Of a stretch of DNA of 64,000 bases, positions 45,588 to 52,952 are shown piece after piece. Under the pieces are notes generated by a model, which had not been told where the DNA came from, did not search any database, and was given only the letters and a program-made list of their open reading frames with translations. The stretch is taken from assembly GCA_002418705.1 (NCBI GenBank), contig DIEQ01000134.1, forward strand, positions 1 through 64,000. Direction: 5' to 3'. Both the position numbers and the translations under genes were made by a program. The number at the start of each line of letters is the position of its first letter. Position 1 is the first letter of the stretch. This DNA comes from Mageeibacillus sp. UBA5770 (GTDB lineage Bacteria > Bacillota_A > Clostridia > Saccharofermentanales > Saccharofermentanaceae).

Positions 45588-48014
45588 TTAGTGTCCGCGG
45601 CGTACCTCGAGTACGTCGCGGATTGCTTTTAGTCTCCCGACGACACGGTCGTACTGGTTCTGGCTCTTTACTTCTATCGTCATATTGAAATTTGCCGTCA
45701 CATCCTTCATCGCCTGCATCTGAGCAGTGATGATCGAGACTTTTTCCTCGGAGATAGCATTCGAAATATCTGCAAGAAGATGACGCCTGTCATGCGCGAG
45801 AATATTGATCTCGATCTGATAGCTTCCCTGCTCGCCGCGCTGATCCCAATATACTTCAATCAGGCGCGATGCCTTTTCCGCGTCTTTTGCCGTATCCCCG
45901 GAATTCTTCATGATATTCCTGATATTCGAACAGTCAGTGCGGTGGACTCCGACGCCGTTGCCCCGGGTGACATAACCTATGATTTTGTCTCCGGGAACAG
46001 GACTGCAGCAACGGGACAGGTGCACCAGACAGTTTTCGATTCCCTTGACAATAATGCCGGAATCGTTGCCTTTCTTATTCTTGCGGACCGTTTTGCTTTT
46101 CGGAAGTGATTTGGCGGACAGGATTACATTCTCTTCCGTAATACCCGACGGCAGCGGAGAATAGACAACCTGGCCACCCGAAGTAATGCGGTAGCCAAGA
46201 CTGAAGCGCTCGTCTTCCGGCAGGGACCTTATGTACTCATCTTTTAGCTTGCTGACAATCTTCGAAGCCGGAATACCGCCGTAACCGACAGATGCATACA
46301 TGTCATCAAGTGTACTGAACGACATCTTTCGAAGCACTGTGTCCATGAATTCGCTGCGCGTCAAATGGGCATACGAGAAACCTGTCTTTTTGATTTCACG
46401 CTCAATAACTTCACGGCCGTGAACGATATTCTCATCGCGCATCTCTTTTTTAAACCACTGGTTTATTTTAGAGCGGGCGGCGGAACTCTTGACGATCTTC
46501 AGCCAGTCACGGGACGGCCCGTGTACTTTCTCAGAAGCGAGAATCTCAATAATGTCACCATTCTGGAGCTCATAAGTCAGCGGCACAATACGTCCGTTCA
46601 CCTTTGCACCGTACATCCTGTTGCCGACACCGCTGTGAATCGTATATGCAAAATCGATCGGGACAGAATGCGCCGGCAGTGAAATGACATCGCCCTTGGG
46701 TGTGAATACAAAGACTTCTTCCGCTACCAGCCCATTTTTGAGTGTATCCAGGAACTCACCGGCATCTTTGGAATCGCCCTGCCAGTCAAGGAGCTGGCGC
46801 AGCCAGGAAAGCTTATTGTCGATGGAATCGGGTGAATTGTGCGGGCCGGCCGTATTACCATCCTTATATCTCCAATGTGCGGCAATTCCGTATTCGGCTG
46901 TCCTGTGCATGGAAAATGTACGGATCTGCACTTCAAACGGTATGCCCTTTTTACCGATGACTGTCGTGTGAAGTGATTGATACATATTCGGCTTGGGCAT
47001 GGCAATGTAGTCCTTAAAACGGCCGGGCATCGGGTAAAATAAGTCATGCACAAGGCCGAGGACTGCATAACAGTCAGAAACCGTACCGACAATGATGCGG
47101 CATGCAAACAGGTCGAAAATCTGATCAAGCGTCTTTCCCTGCTGCTTCATTTTGCTGTAAATACTGTAAAAGTGCTTGGGGCGTCCCTCGATCTCGGCAT
47201 CAATACCCATTTCGCCGATTCGTGTCTGCAGTTCGCTTACGACCTCGGAAAGGAACTCTTCCCGCTCTGACCGCTTCTGTGAAATCGCGCCGACGAGCTC
47301 ATAATAGGCATCACGGTCGAGGTAACGAAGACACAGGTCCTCAAGTTCCCATTTTATTTTATAAATACCAAGCCGGTGGGCAAGCGGAGCATAGATGTCC
47401 TTGGTCTCCCTTGCTTTTTCCATTTGTTTTTCAGGCGGAAGGTGCTTGATTGTACGCATATTATGGAGGCGGTCGGCAAGCTTGATCAGCACGACGCGGA
47501 TATCCTTGGCCATGGCCAGGAACATCTTGCGCATGTTTTCGGCCTGCGTCTCTTCCTTAGATGAATACGGGATCCGGCCGAGTTTTGTGACGCCGTCTAC
47601 CAGAAGAGCGACATCTTCTCCGAATAATTCAGCAATCAGGGCTACGCTTACATCCGTATCTTCTACCGTGTCATGAAGGAGCGCAGCTGTCAGTGTATCG
47701 GAATCAACCTCAAGCTCTGTCAGGATTTCGGTGGTCGCCAGCGGATGAATGATATACGGCTCTCCGGTTTTACGCAGCTGCGTGCCATGCGCCTTGAGCG
47801 CAAAAACAAAGGCGCGGCGCAGCTTCTCCGAGTCATCCTTTTCCGCATAACTCTTGTAACGCTGAAGAACTTCTTCGAACGATTCAAGAATATCGGGATC
47901 CAGATTCTCAGGGAAAGCAGAATCGCGCAGATCCGTCTCGAAGAGCTCCAGTTTTCTGGCCTCTTCGGATCTCTCTAACATTTTTGCCTGATCTTTCTTG
48001 CTGTCCGGCGTCAT
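45588..48014 (-). CDS. Bifunctional (p)ppGpp synthetase/hydrolase Rel
   Basis: 808 residues. HD hydrolase domain (about 60-210, with H76, H114-D115 in LLHDTVEDTD); synthetase domain with HFYSIYSKMKQQG and RFKDYIAMPKPNMYQSLHTT, where RFKD is the RxKD form of bifunctional enzymes rather than the ExDD form of RelA; then TGS, helical, zinc-finger-like and C-terminal ACT domains. It makes and breaks (p)ppGpp in response to starvation. The ATG overlaps the recJ stop as ATGA with GGGAGG ahead, so translation is coupled to recJ. Gene name rel, relA or spoT varies by species. Confidence 0.96.
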   Translation of the reverse strand: MTPDSKKDQAKMLERSEEARKLELFETDLRDSAFPENLDPDILESFEEVLQRYKSYAEKDDSEKLRRAFVFALKAHGTQLRKTGEPYIIHPLATTEILTELEVDSDTLTAALLHDTVEDTDVSVALIAELFGEDVALLVDGVTKLGRIPYSSKEETQAENMRKMFLAMAKDIRVVLIKLADRLHNMRTIKHLPPEKQMEKARETKDIYAPLAHRLGIYKIKWELEDLCLRYLDRDAYYELVGAISQKRSEREEFLSEVVSELQTRIGEMGIDAEIEGRPKHFYSIYSKMKQQGKTLDQIFDLFACRIIVGTVSDCYAVLGLVHDLFYPMPGRFKDYIAMPKPNMYQSLHTTVIGKKGIPFEVQIRTFSMHRTAEYGIAAHWRYKDGNTAGPHNSPDSIDNKLSWLRQLLDWQGDSKDAGEFLDTLKNGLVAEEVFVFTPKGDVISLPAHSVPIDFAYTIHSGVGNRMYGAKVNGRIVPLTYELQNGDIIEILASEKVHGPSRDWLKIVKSSAARSKINQWFKKEMRDENIVHGREVIEREIKKTGFSYAHLTRSEFMDTVLRKMSFSTLDDMYASVGYGGIPASKIVSKLKDEYIRSLPEDERFSLGYRITSGGQVVYSPLPSGITEENVILSAKSLPKSKTVRKNKKGNDSGIIVKGIENCLVHLSRCCSPVPGDKIIGYVTRGNGVGVHRTDCSNIRNIMKNSGDTAKDAEKASRLIEVYWDQRGEQGSYQIEINILAHDRRHLLADISNAISEEKVSIITAQMQAMKDVTANFNMTIEVKSQNQYDRVVGRLKAIRDVLEVRRGH

Positions 48015-50149
48015 TGCGGGTTGCCTCCCTCGCCAAAGAGTCGTTGATATGTCGGTGTATTTTCCAGTTTAACCTTGCCATCGACAAATAACAAGGTGAA
48101 GCACACCCTCTGCCCCCTGCGTGTATAGAAACGGATTAATCCGGCCTCAGAAAACACATCCAGCACGCGGCCGAGAGCGAAACCGTGAAGTGAAATCCCG
48201 TAGTTGACCGATACAAATCGGGCCATGAGACCTAAGTCGCAAAGCGTGATTTCATCGGCGCAGCGAGTGCGGAGGAACTGATAAACTTTTTTAAAATCCT
48301 CTTTTTCAGGAAGGAGCTTCTCTATTTTCACTTTCGACAGTACAGCCAGCTGCTTCATCGGAAGATGGTTCTCATATAACTTTTCGAACACACCGGGAGT
48401 ATCCTCAAGAAGTCTTCCCGACTTTGGAAAATGCATGTCTACGACCTGCATGGATAATGACTCGCGGTTCTTCCAGGCAGAAACCGACAGTCCAAAAACA
48501 ACATCAACCTGACTTCCCGAACGGTACAGCTCCTCGAGATGTCCCATGCCGAATGCAATGCCGTCAAACACCTTCTCCTCACCGGAAAGTACAGGTATCG
48601 AAAAGCGAAGCTTCAGATGCTTACCTTTGCTGCAGCCTGTTGTGTTAACAATCCTGCAGTTTTTTGCCAAAAACCGGGGTTCACGGTTACCTTCGCCAAA
48701 AGGAGCCAGGCCTGCAATCTCACGGCACGTGTCCAGCGTAAGGGCATCTGCTGTCAGCAGTTCATCAATTTCAACAGAAGGTTCATATGGCTCTGCCGTA
48801 TTTTTACGTTCGTATTCTTCCAGCCGTCCGGCAAATAACGGGAATTGTTCGGAGGATACCGAAATGCCGGCTGCTTTCGGGTGTCCGCCGAACTGTTCGG
48901 TGAACTCCTGTGCATACAGGATAGCTTCGAGAATATTGTATCCCTCGCATGCCCTCGCCGATCCCTTCAGGATGCCCTGATGTCCGGAGACTTCCGTGAA
49001 TACAATTGCCGGCCGGCTGTAGCGAGCCACAAGGCGGGAGGCGACAATGCCGATTACGCCCGGATGCCAGTCTTTTCCACATACAAGTATCGGGCCGGTC
49101 TGCGCATGCACGACAGCCTGACCTTCAGCCGGATTCTCTAAAAGAGCGACTGCTTCTTCAAAAATAGCCAGTTCAATCTCCTGACGGCGCGTGTTTTCCC
49201 GGGAAAGCTCCTCAGCAAGTTCAAAGGCAAAATCTTCATCTTCTGTCATAAGTAGTTCAACAGCCCTCGAAGCATCACCCATACGTCCGGATGCGTTGAT
49301 ACGCGGAACCAGCAAAAAGCTGACAGACCCTGTCGAAAGTGCCTGATCCTTCTGCTGGGCAGCGGCATACAGCGCACGGATACCAACACGCCTCAGCTGT
49401 GCCAGCAGTATCATGCCCTCTTTGACAAGAATCCTGTTTTCATCAAGAATCGGAACAACATCAGCAATTGTGCCGAGTGCTGCAAGATCGAGATATACTC
49501 GCCAGTCATCAGGCTTTGTATACGGCGCCAGATAGCCGCAGAGGGCCTGGACAAGCTTTAATGCAACACCTACACCGGACAGCTGAGAAAACGGATAAAG
49601 GCTGTCCAGGCGCTTGGCATTCAGAATCGCATATGCATCCGGAAGCGTTGGCTTCACTTCATGGTGGTCTGTTACAATTACATCAATACCGGCCCGGTTC
49701 AGCTGTGCGATTTCGTCAACGTTAGCAACACCGCAGTCTACCGTAATCACCAGTGAAGGTTTTCGATCAGCAATTTTTGAAAAAAGAGCCTCCGACATTC
49801 CATACCCCTCTGAAAGGCGGTCCGGTATCAGATAGGAGCAGTCTGCCCCTGCTTTTCGAAGAAAAAGCATGAGAAGCGCGGTCGAAGTAATGCCGTCGGC
49901 ATCATAATCCCCATACACCAGAATTCGTTCCTGCCGGTCGAGGGCCGTTATTATACGCGCGCAGGCACGCTCCATATCGGGAAAAAGCGCAGGATCATGC
50001 CAGCCATTATGGTCGTCGGACAGAAAAGCCCGGCGGTCCTCACTCTCTGTGACCCCCCTTGAAAAAAGAAGACGCTGCGCCAGCGGGAGACTTTCATCCT
50101 CCGTCGAAACAGGCAGGGGCAACTTCCATTTTTTCTCAATAAGTATCAA
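48011..50149 (-). CDS. recJ: Single-strand DNA exonuclease RecJ
   Basis: 712 residues starting at TTG 50149, supported by AAAGGA six bases ahead; no better ATG exists. DHH phosphoesterase motifs D81-Y-D83-A-D85-G and VTDHHE, the DHHA1 domain with GGHPKAAG, and the OB domain, all in order. It is longer than E. coli RecJ (577) by a C-terminal extension of about 140 residues seen in many Firmicutes. It degrades ssDNA 5' to 3' in recombination and mismatch repair. Its last four bases overlap the start of rel. Confidence 0.95.
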   Translation of the reverse strand: MILIEKKWKLPLPVSTEDESLPLAQRLLFSRGVTESEDRRAFLSDDHNGWHDPALFPDMERACARIITALDRQERILVYGDYDADGITSTALLMLFLRKAGADCSYLIPDRLSEGYGMSEALFSKIADRKPSLVITVDCGVANVDEIAQLNRAGIDVIVTDHHEVKPTLPDAYAILNAKRLDSLYPFSQLSGVGVALKLVQALCGYLAPYTKPDDWRVYLDLAALGTIADVVPILDENRILVKEGMILLAQLRRVGIRALYAAAQQKDQALSTGSVSFLLVPRINASGRMGDASRAVELLMTEDEDFAFELAEELSRENTRRQEIELAIFEEAVALLENPAEGQAVVHAQTGPILVCGKDWHPGVIGIVASRLVARYSRPAIVFTEVSGHQGILKGSARACEGYNILEAILYAQEFTEQFGGHPKAAGISVSSEQFPLFAGRLEEYERKNTAEPYEPSVEIDELLTADALTLDTCREIAGLAPFGEGNREPRFLAKNCRIVNTTGCSKGKHLKLRFSIPVLSGEEKVFDGIAFGMGHLEELYRSGSQVDVVFGLSVSAWKNRESLSMQVVDMHFPKSGRLLEDTPGVFEKLYENHLPMKQLAVLSKVKIEKLLPEKEDFKKVYQFLRTRCADEITLCDLGLMARFVSVNYGISLHGFALGRVLDVFSEAGLIRFYTRRGQRVCFTLLFVDGKVKLENTPTYQRLFGEGGNPQ

Positions 50150-50196
50150 AATATATCCTTTCCAGGTAAACCCAGATAATAAATGAATTGATAAAA

Positions 50197-50225
50197 GAAA
50201 AAAACCCGATGCAAATGCATCGGGT
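50197..50225 (-). terminator. Intrinsic terminator of rpsU
   Basis: A perfect 10-base inverted repeat (50204-50213 with 50216-50225: ACCCGATGCA and its complement) followed on the minus strand by a long T-rich run. It lies 22 bases after the rpsU stop and ahead of recJ, so recJ-rel need another promoter or read-through. Confidence 0.9.
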
Positions 50226-50247
50226 CCTTACCAGTCAATTTGCAAAA

Positions 50248-50421
50248 TCAGCGCTTACGCTTTCTGGCAGCTTCTGACTTCTTCTTACGTCTTACGCTTG
50301 GCTTTTCGTAATGTTCTCTCTTACGAACCTCGGCAAGAACTCCCGATCTCGCGCATGAACGCTTAAAACGACGCAGGGCACTATCAAGGGACTCGTTTTC
50401 CTTAATTCTGATTTCTGACAC
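50248..50421 (-). CDS. rpsU: 30S ribosomal protein S21
   Basis: 57 residues starting with a GTG at 50421 and GAGGGGAGGG ahead. The sequence starts [20 protein letters not shown] and ends in a strongly basic tail ([15 protein letters not shown]), the S21 pattern. S21 is part of the small subunit and helps in initiation. Its own sigma-A promoter is at 50502-50530 and a terminator at 50204-50225, so it is a single-gene unit. Confidence 0.96.
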   Translation of the reverse strand: MSEIRIKENESLDSALRRFKRSCARSGVLAEVRKREHYEKPSVRRKKKSEAARKRKR

Positions 50422-50501
50422 TTTTATCCCTCCCCTCGTGCGTTAAACTCATGAGCTATAATTCCGCTAAACCGTCAATACTTATAACTCATAACGTTGG
50501 T

Positions 50502-50530
50502 ATTATACCCGTAAAAACAAGTTGCGTCAA
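50502..50530 (-). promoter_or_regulatory. Sigma-A promoter of rpsU
   Basis: On the minus strand TTGACG (50525-50530) and TATAAT (50502-50507) are separated by exactly 17 bases, close to consensus. The start site would be near 50495, about 75 bases before the GTG start codon. Confidence 0.9.
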
Positions 50531-50661
50531 GCTAATTGCGGGCGCTGTTCCTCTTATTCTTCGATAAAATTATTATAATTGTTTTAGTGATCCATTGCAC
50601 ATAATTCTTCGAAAACCGTGAAACAGGCAGAAAAAATATTCAAACTTTTTGCAATTTATGC

Positions 50662-50690
50662 TTGCTCAAACTGCATTTAGTGTGTAGAAT
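50662..50690 (+). promoter_or_regulatory. Sigma-A promoter of the amt-PII operon
   Basis: TTGCTC (50662-50667), a 17-base spacer and TAGAAT (50685-50690). The predicted start near 50697 places the whole structured leader (50703-50824) within the transcript. Confidence 0.75.
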
Positions 50691-50702
50691 CTGTTTTGTG
50701 CA

Positions 50703-50824
50703 AGGGTGCTGTCGCGACCACCCTGCATCTGACAGAATGCATATATGCATAACTATTTCGGAGGCAATGAAGTCACTGAAGTTAGGATCACACCCTGGTG
50801 TGGCCGGCTGAGGTGGCTTTTTTT
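50703..50824 (+). promoter_or_regulatory. Structured amt leader: ANTAR-like hairpin versus terminator
   Basis: Hairpin 1 (AGGGTG/CACCCT, 50703-50724). Hairpin 2: TTCGGAGGC (50757-50765), hexaloop AATGAA, GTCACTGAA (50772-50780), nine pairs with one A-A mismatch and two G-U; the loop has A at 1 and G at 4, the pattern of ANTAR-protein targets. Terminator: GTCACT (50772-50777) can instead pair with GGTGGC (50812-50817), just before seven T's and enclosing a CACAC/GTGTG hairpin. The terminator's left arm is the right arm of hairpin 2, so the two exclude each other. The second ANTAR hairpin is not evident. Amt start codon follows at 50840. Confidence 0.6.
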
Positions 50825-50839
50825 ATTGGGAGGATTACT

Positions 50840-52075
50840 ATGAATGCCGACATCGCCTGGCTGCTGACTTCTTCTGCACTTGTTTTACTTATGACCCCCG
50901 GACTTGCTTTTTTCTATGGCGGTCTTGCCAAACGCAAGAATGTCATTAATACAATGATGGCGTGCGTGTTTATCATGGGTATGGCGTCCATCATGTGGGT
51001 TCTTTTCGGATATTCCCTGTCATTTTCCGGTGATATCGGCGGCATCATCGGCAACCTTAACTGGATAGGACTAAACGGCGTTGGCGCTGAAGTGGGCCCC
51101 TGGCTCCCGACAGTTCCCAACCTTGCTTTTTCGATATATCAGATGATGTTTGCCATCATAACACCGGCACTTATAACCGGTGCTATTGTTGAACGCATGC
51201 GTTTTTCATCACTGGCCGTATTCGTTACCGTCTGGTCAGTCATTGTATATTACCCGCTGGCTCACATGGTATGGGGCGGCGGCCTGCTTGCACAGATGGG
51301 GGCAATTGATTTTGCGGGAGGAAATGTTGTCCACATCAGTTCAGGAATTTCTGCACTGGTCGTTGCACTGGTTCTCGGATCGCGCAAACATCACGGCAAA
51401 ATTACATATCACCCTCATAACATTCCTTTCGTCTTTCTGGGTGCTGCCATCCTGTGGTTCGGCTGGTTCGGCTTCAATGCAGGCAGCGCAGGATCGGCAA
51501 ACGCACTTGCAGTCCATGCTTTCATGACAACTAACACAGCTGCTGCTTCCGCCCTGCTCTCATGGATGTTTATTGAAAAAATTAAAAACGGAAAGCCTAC
51601 TCTTGTCGGCGCTTCTACCGGCCTGGTTATCGGACTTGTGGCCATCACACCCGGCGCCGGCTTTGTTCCGATCTGGGCATCAATTATCATTGGAGCCCTT
51701 GTCAGCCCGATCTGTTTCTTCTTTATGACCGTAGTTAAACCCAAATTCGGATATGACGATTCACTTGATGCCTTTGGCTGCCACGGTATCGGCGGTGTCT
51801 GGGGAAGCATAGCAACCGGTATTTTCGCCCTCACCTCCATAAACGGTGTCGCAAAATGGAATGGTCTCATCTATGGCGAGACCAAACTGTTCCTTATGCA
51901 GGTCGCATCAATCGCAATTACCATTGTTATTTCTGTTGTCGGTACGCTCATTGCCCTCGGGGCTGCCAAGCTAATAACCCGCAAACTGCGCGTCCCTGTG
52001 TCCTCGGAAGATATCGGTCTTGATATTTCTGAACACGGCGAAAATGCATACCCGTCCTTTTTGGGACTGGACTAA
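50840..52075 (+). CDS. amt: Ammonium transporter Amt
   Basis: 411 residues from the ATG at 50840 with GGGAGG ahead; an earlier in-frame ATG-less stretch lies within the leader. Eleven hydrophobic segments, the start ADIAWLLTSSALVLLMTPGLAFFYGGL, and the twin pore histidines in YYPLAHMVWGGG and FGCHGIGGVWG. It conducts NH4+/NH3 across the membrane. It is followed 18 bases later by a PII gene, the usual amt-glnK arrangement, in which PII blocks the channel when nitrogen is plentiful. Confidence 0.96.
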   Translation: MNADIAWLLTSSALVLLMTPGLAFFYGGLAKRKNVINTMMACVFIMGMASIMWVLFGYSLSFSGDIGGIIGNLNWIGLNGVGAEVGPWLPTVPNLAFSIYQMMFAIITPALITGAIVERMRFSSLAVFVTVWSVIVYYPLAHMVWGGGLLAQMGAIDFAGGNVVHISSGISALVVALVLGSRKHHGKITYHPHNIPFVFLGAAILWFGWFGFNAGSAGSANALAVHAFMTTNTAAASALLSWMFIEKIKNGKPTLVGASTGLVIGLVAITPGAGFVPIWASIIIGALVSPICFFFMTVVKPKFGYDDSLDAFGCHGIGGVWGSIATGIFALTSINGVAKWNGLIYGETKLFLMQVASIAITIVISVVGTLIALGAAKLITRKLRVPVSSEDIGLDISEHGENAYPSFLGLD

Positions 52076-52093
52076 GTCAAGGAGGATTTACGC

Positions 52094-52432
52094 ATGAAAA
52101 AAGTAGAGACGATTATTCGACCCGAAAAACTTGAGTGTCTCAAAGAGGCATTGAATGATATGCATATAAACGGCATAACAATATCACCTGTTATGGGCTG
52201 CGGTAACCAGCTTGGCTGGAAAGAATCAGTACGCGGCAGTGATACGCTTCTGACCGTCCTTCCAAAAATCAAGCTTGAAATGGTTGTAATCGATGATAAG
52301 CTGGAAAATATTATCTCAACGATCATCGAAGTTGCCCAGACCGGAGAAGTCGGGGACGGTAAAATTTTCATCAGCGAAATTTCGGACTGTATCAGGATAC
52401 GTACCGGAGAACGCGGCGAGGGTGCAGTTTAA
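52094..52432 (+). CDS. PII nitrogen regulatory protein (GlnK-like)
   Basis: 112 residues; the full PII fold with K58, the Walker-like TGEVGDGKIF (K90) and R101/R103 that bind ATP and 2-oxoglutarate. In the T-loop, residues 46 and 51 are Val and Thr; E. coli GlnB has Tyr at both, and Tyr51 is the uridylylation site, so this protein cannot be controlled by a GlnD-type uridylyltransferase there. Ser is present at 49. It most likely gates Amt, encoded just upstream, through effector binding alone. Terminator at 52461. Confidence 0.95.
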   Translation: MKKVETIIRPEKLECLKEALNDMHINGITISPVMGCGNQLGWKESVRGSDTLLTVLPKIKLEMVVIDDKLENIISTIIEVAQTGEVGDGKIFISEISDCIRIRTGERGEGAV

Positions 52433-52460
52433 GAACCGCCGGCTATACAGATTTCTTAAA

Positions 52461-52493
52461 AAAGGCCGTACAGACAAAATCTGTACGGCCTTT
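52461..52493. terminator. Bidirectional intrinsic terminator
   Basis: Perfect 14-base stem (52461-52474 with 52480-52493) around CAAAA. A-run on the left and T-run on the right allow it to end both amt-PII (plus) and the HIT gene (minus). Confidence 0.92.
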
Positions 52494-52558
52494 ATGTGTT
52501 ATTGATAAATTTCCTGATACAACAGGTTACAGGGAAGAATACTGAGGTTCACGGCATG

Positions 52559-52903
52559 TCAGATCATTTTCGCGCCCAGCTTAAGACCGCCGATCAGATG
52601 GAAATGGACGTGCATGACTGTCTGTCCGCCGAATTCCCGGCAGTTATTGATCAGCCGGAAGCCGGTTTCGACGCCGGTAATCCTTGCGACCTCAGGTATG
52701 GCCTTAAGAACCGCAGTCATAACCTGATGACCTTCTTCCGTCACTGAAAGATCGATGATATCGTCAAAGTGCTTTTTGGGTACAATGAGTACATGAACGG
52801 GTGTGATCGGCTTTAAGTCTTTGAAGCAGATTACATCATCATTCTCGTACACGACCGTTGACGGAATCTCTTTGTTGGCAATCATGCAAAAAATACATGG
52901 CAT
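52559..52903 (-). CDS. HIT-family protein (HinT-like)
   Basis: 114 residues, one histidine-triad domain: CIFCMIANKEIP at the start and the catalytic HVHFHLIGG near the end. HinT-like enzymes hydrolyse AMP linked to lysine or other amines and other nucleotide conjugates. A Cys pair near the N-terminus (C3, C6) is common in the group. 49 bases downstream of alaS on the same strand and probably in its transcript. Confidence 0.93.
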   Translation of the reverse strand: MPCIFCMIANKEIPSTVVYENDDVICFKDLKPITPVHVLIVPKKHFDDIIDLSVTEEGHQVMTAVLKAIPEVARITGVETGFRLINNCREFGGQTVMHVHFHLIGGLKLGAKMI

Positions 52904-52952
52904 AGCGTATCTCCTTCTAATGTATCCGATTCACAGTGTCTGACAATCCTGC

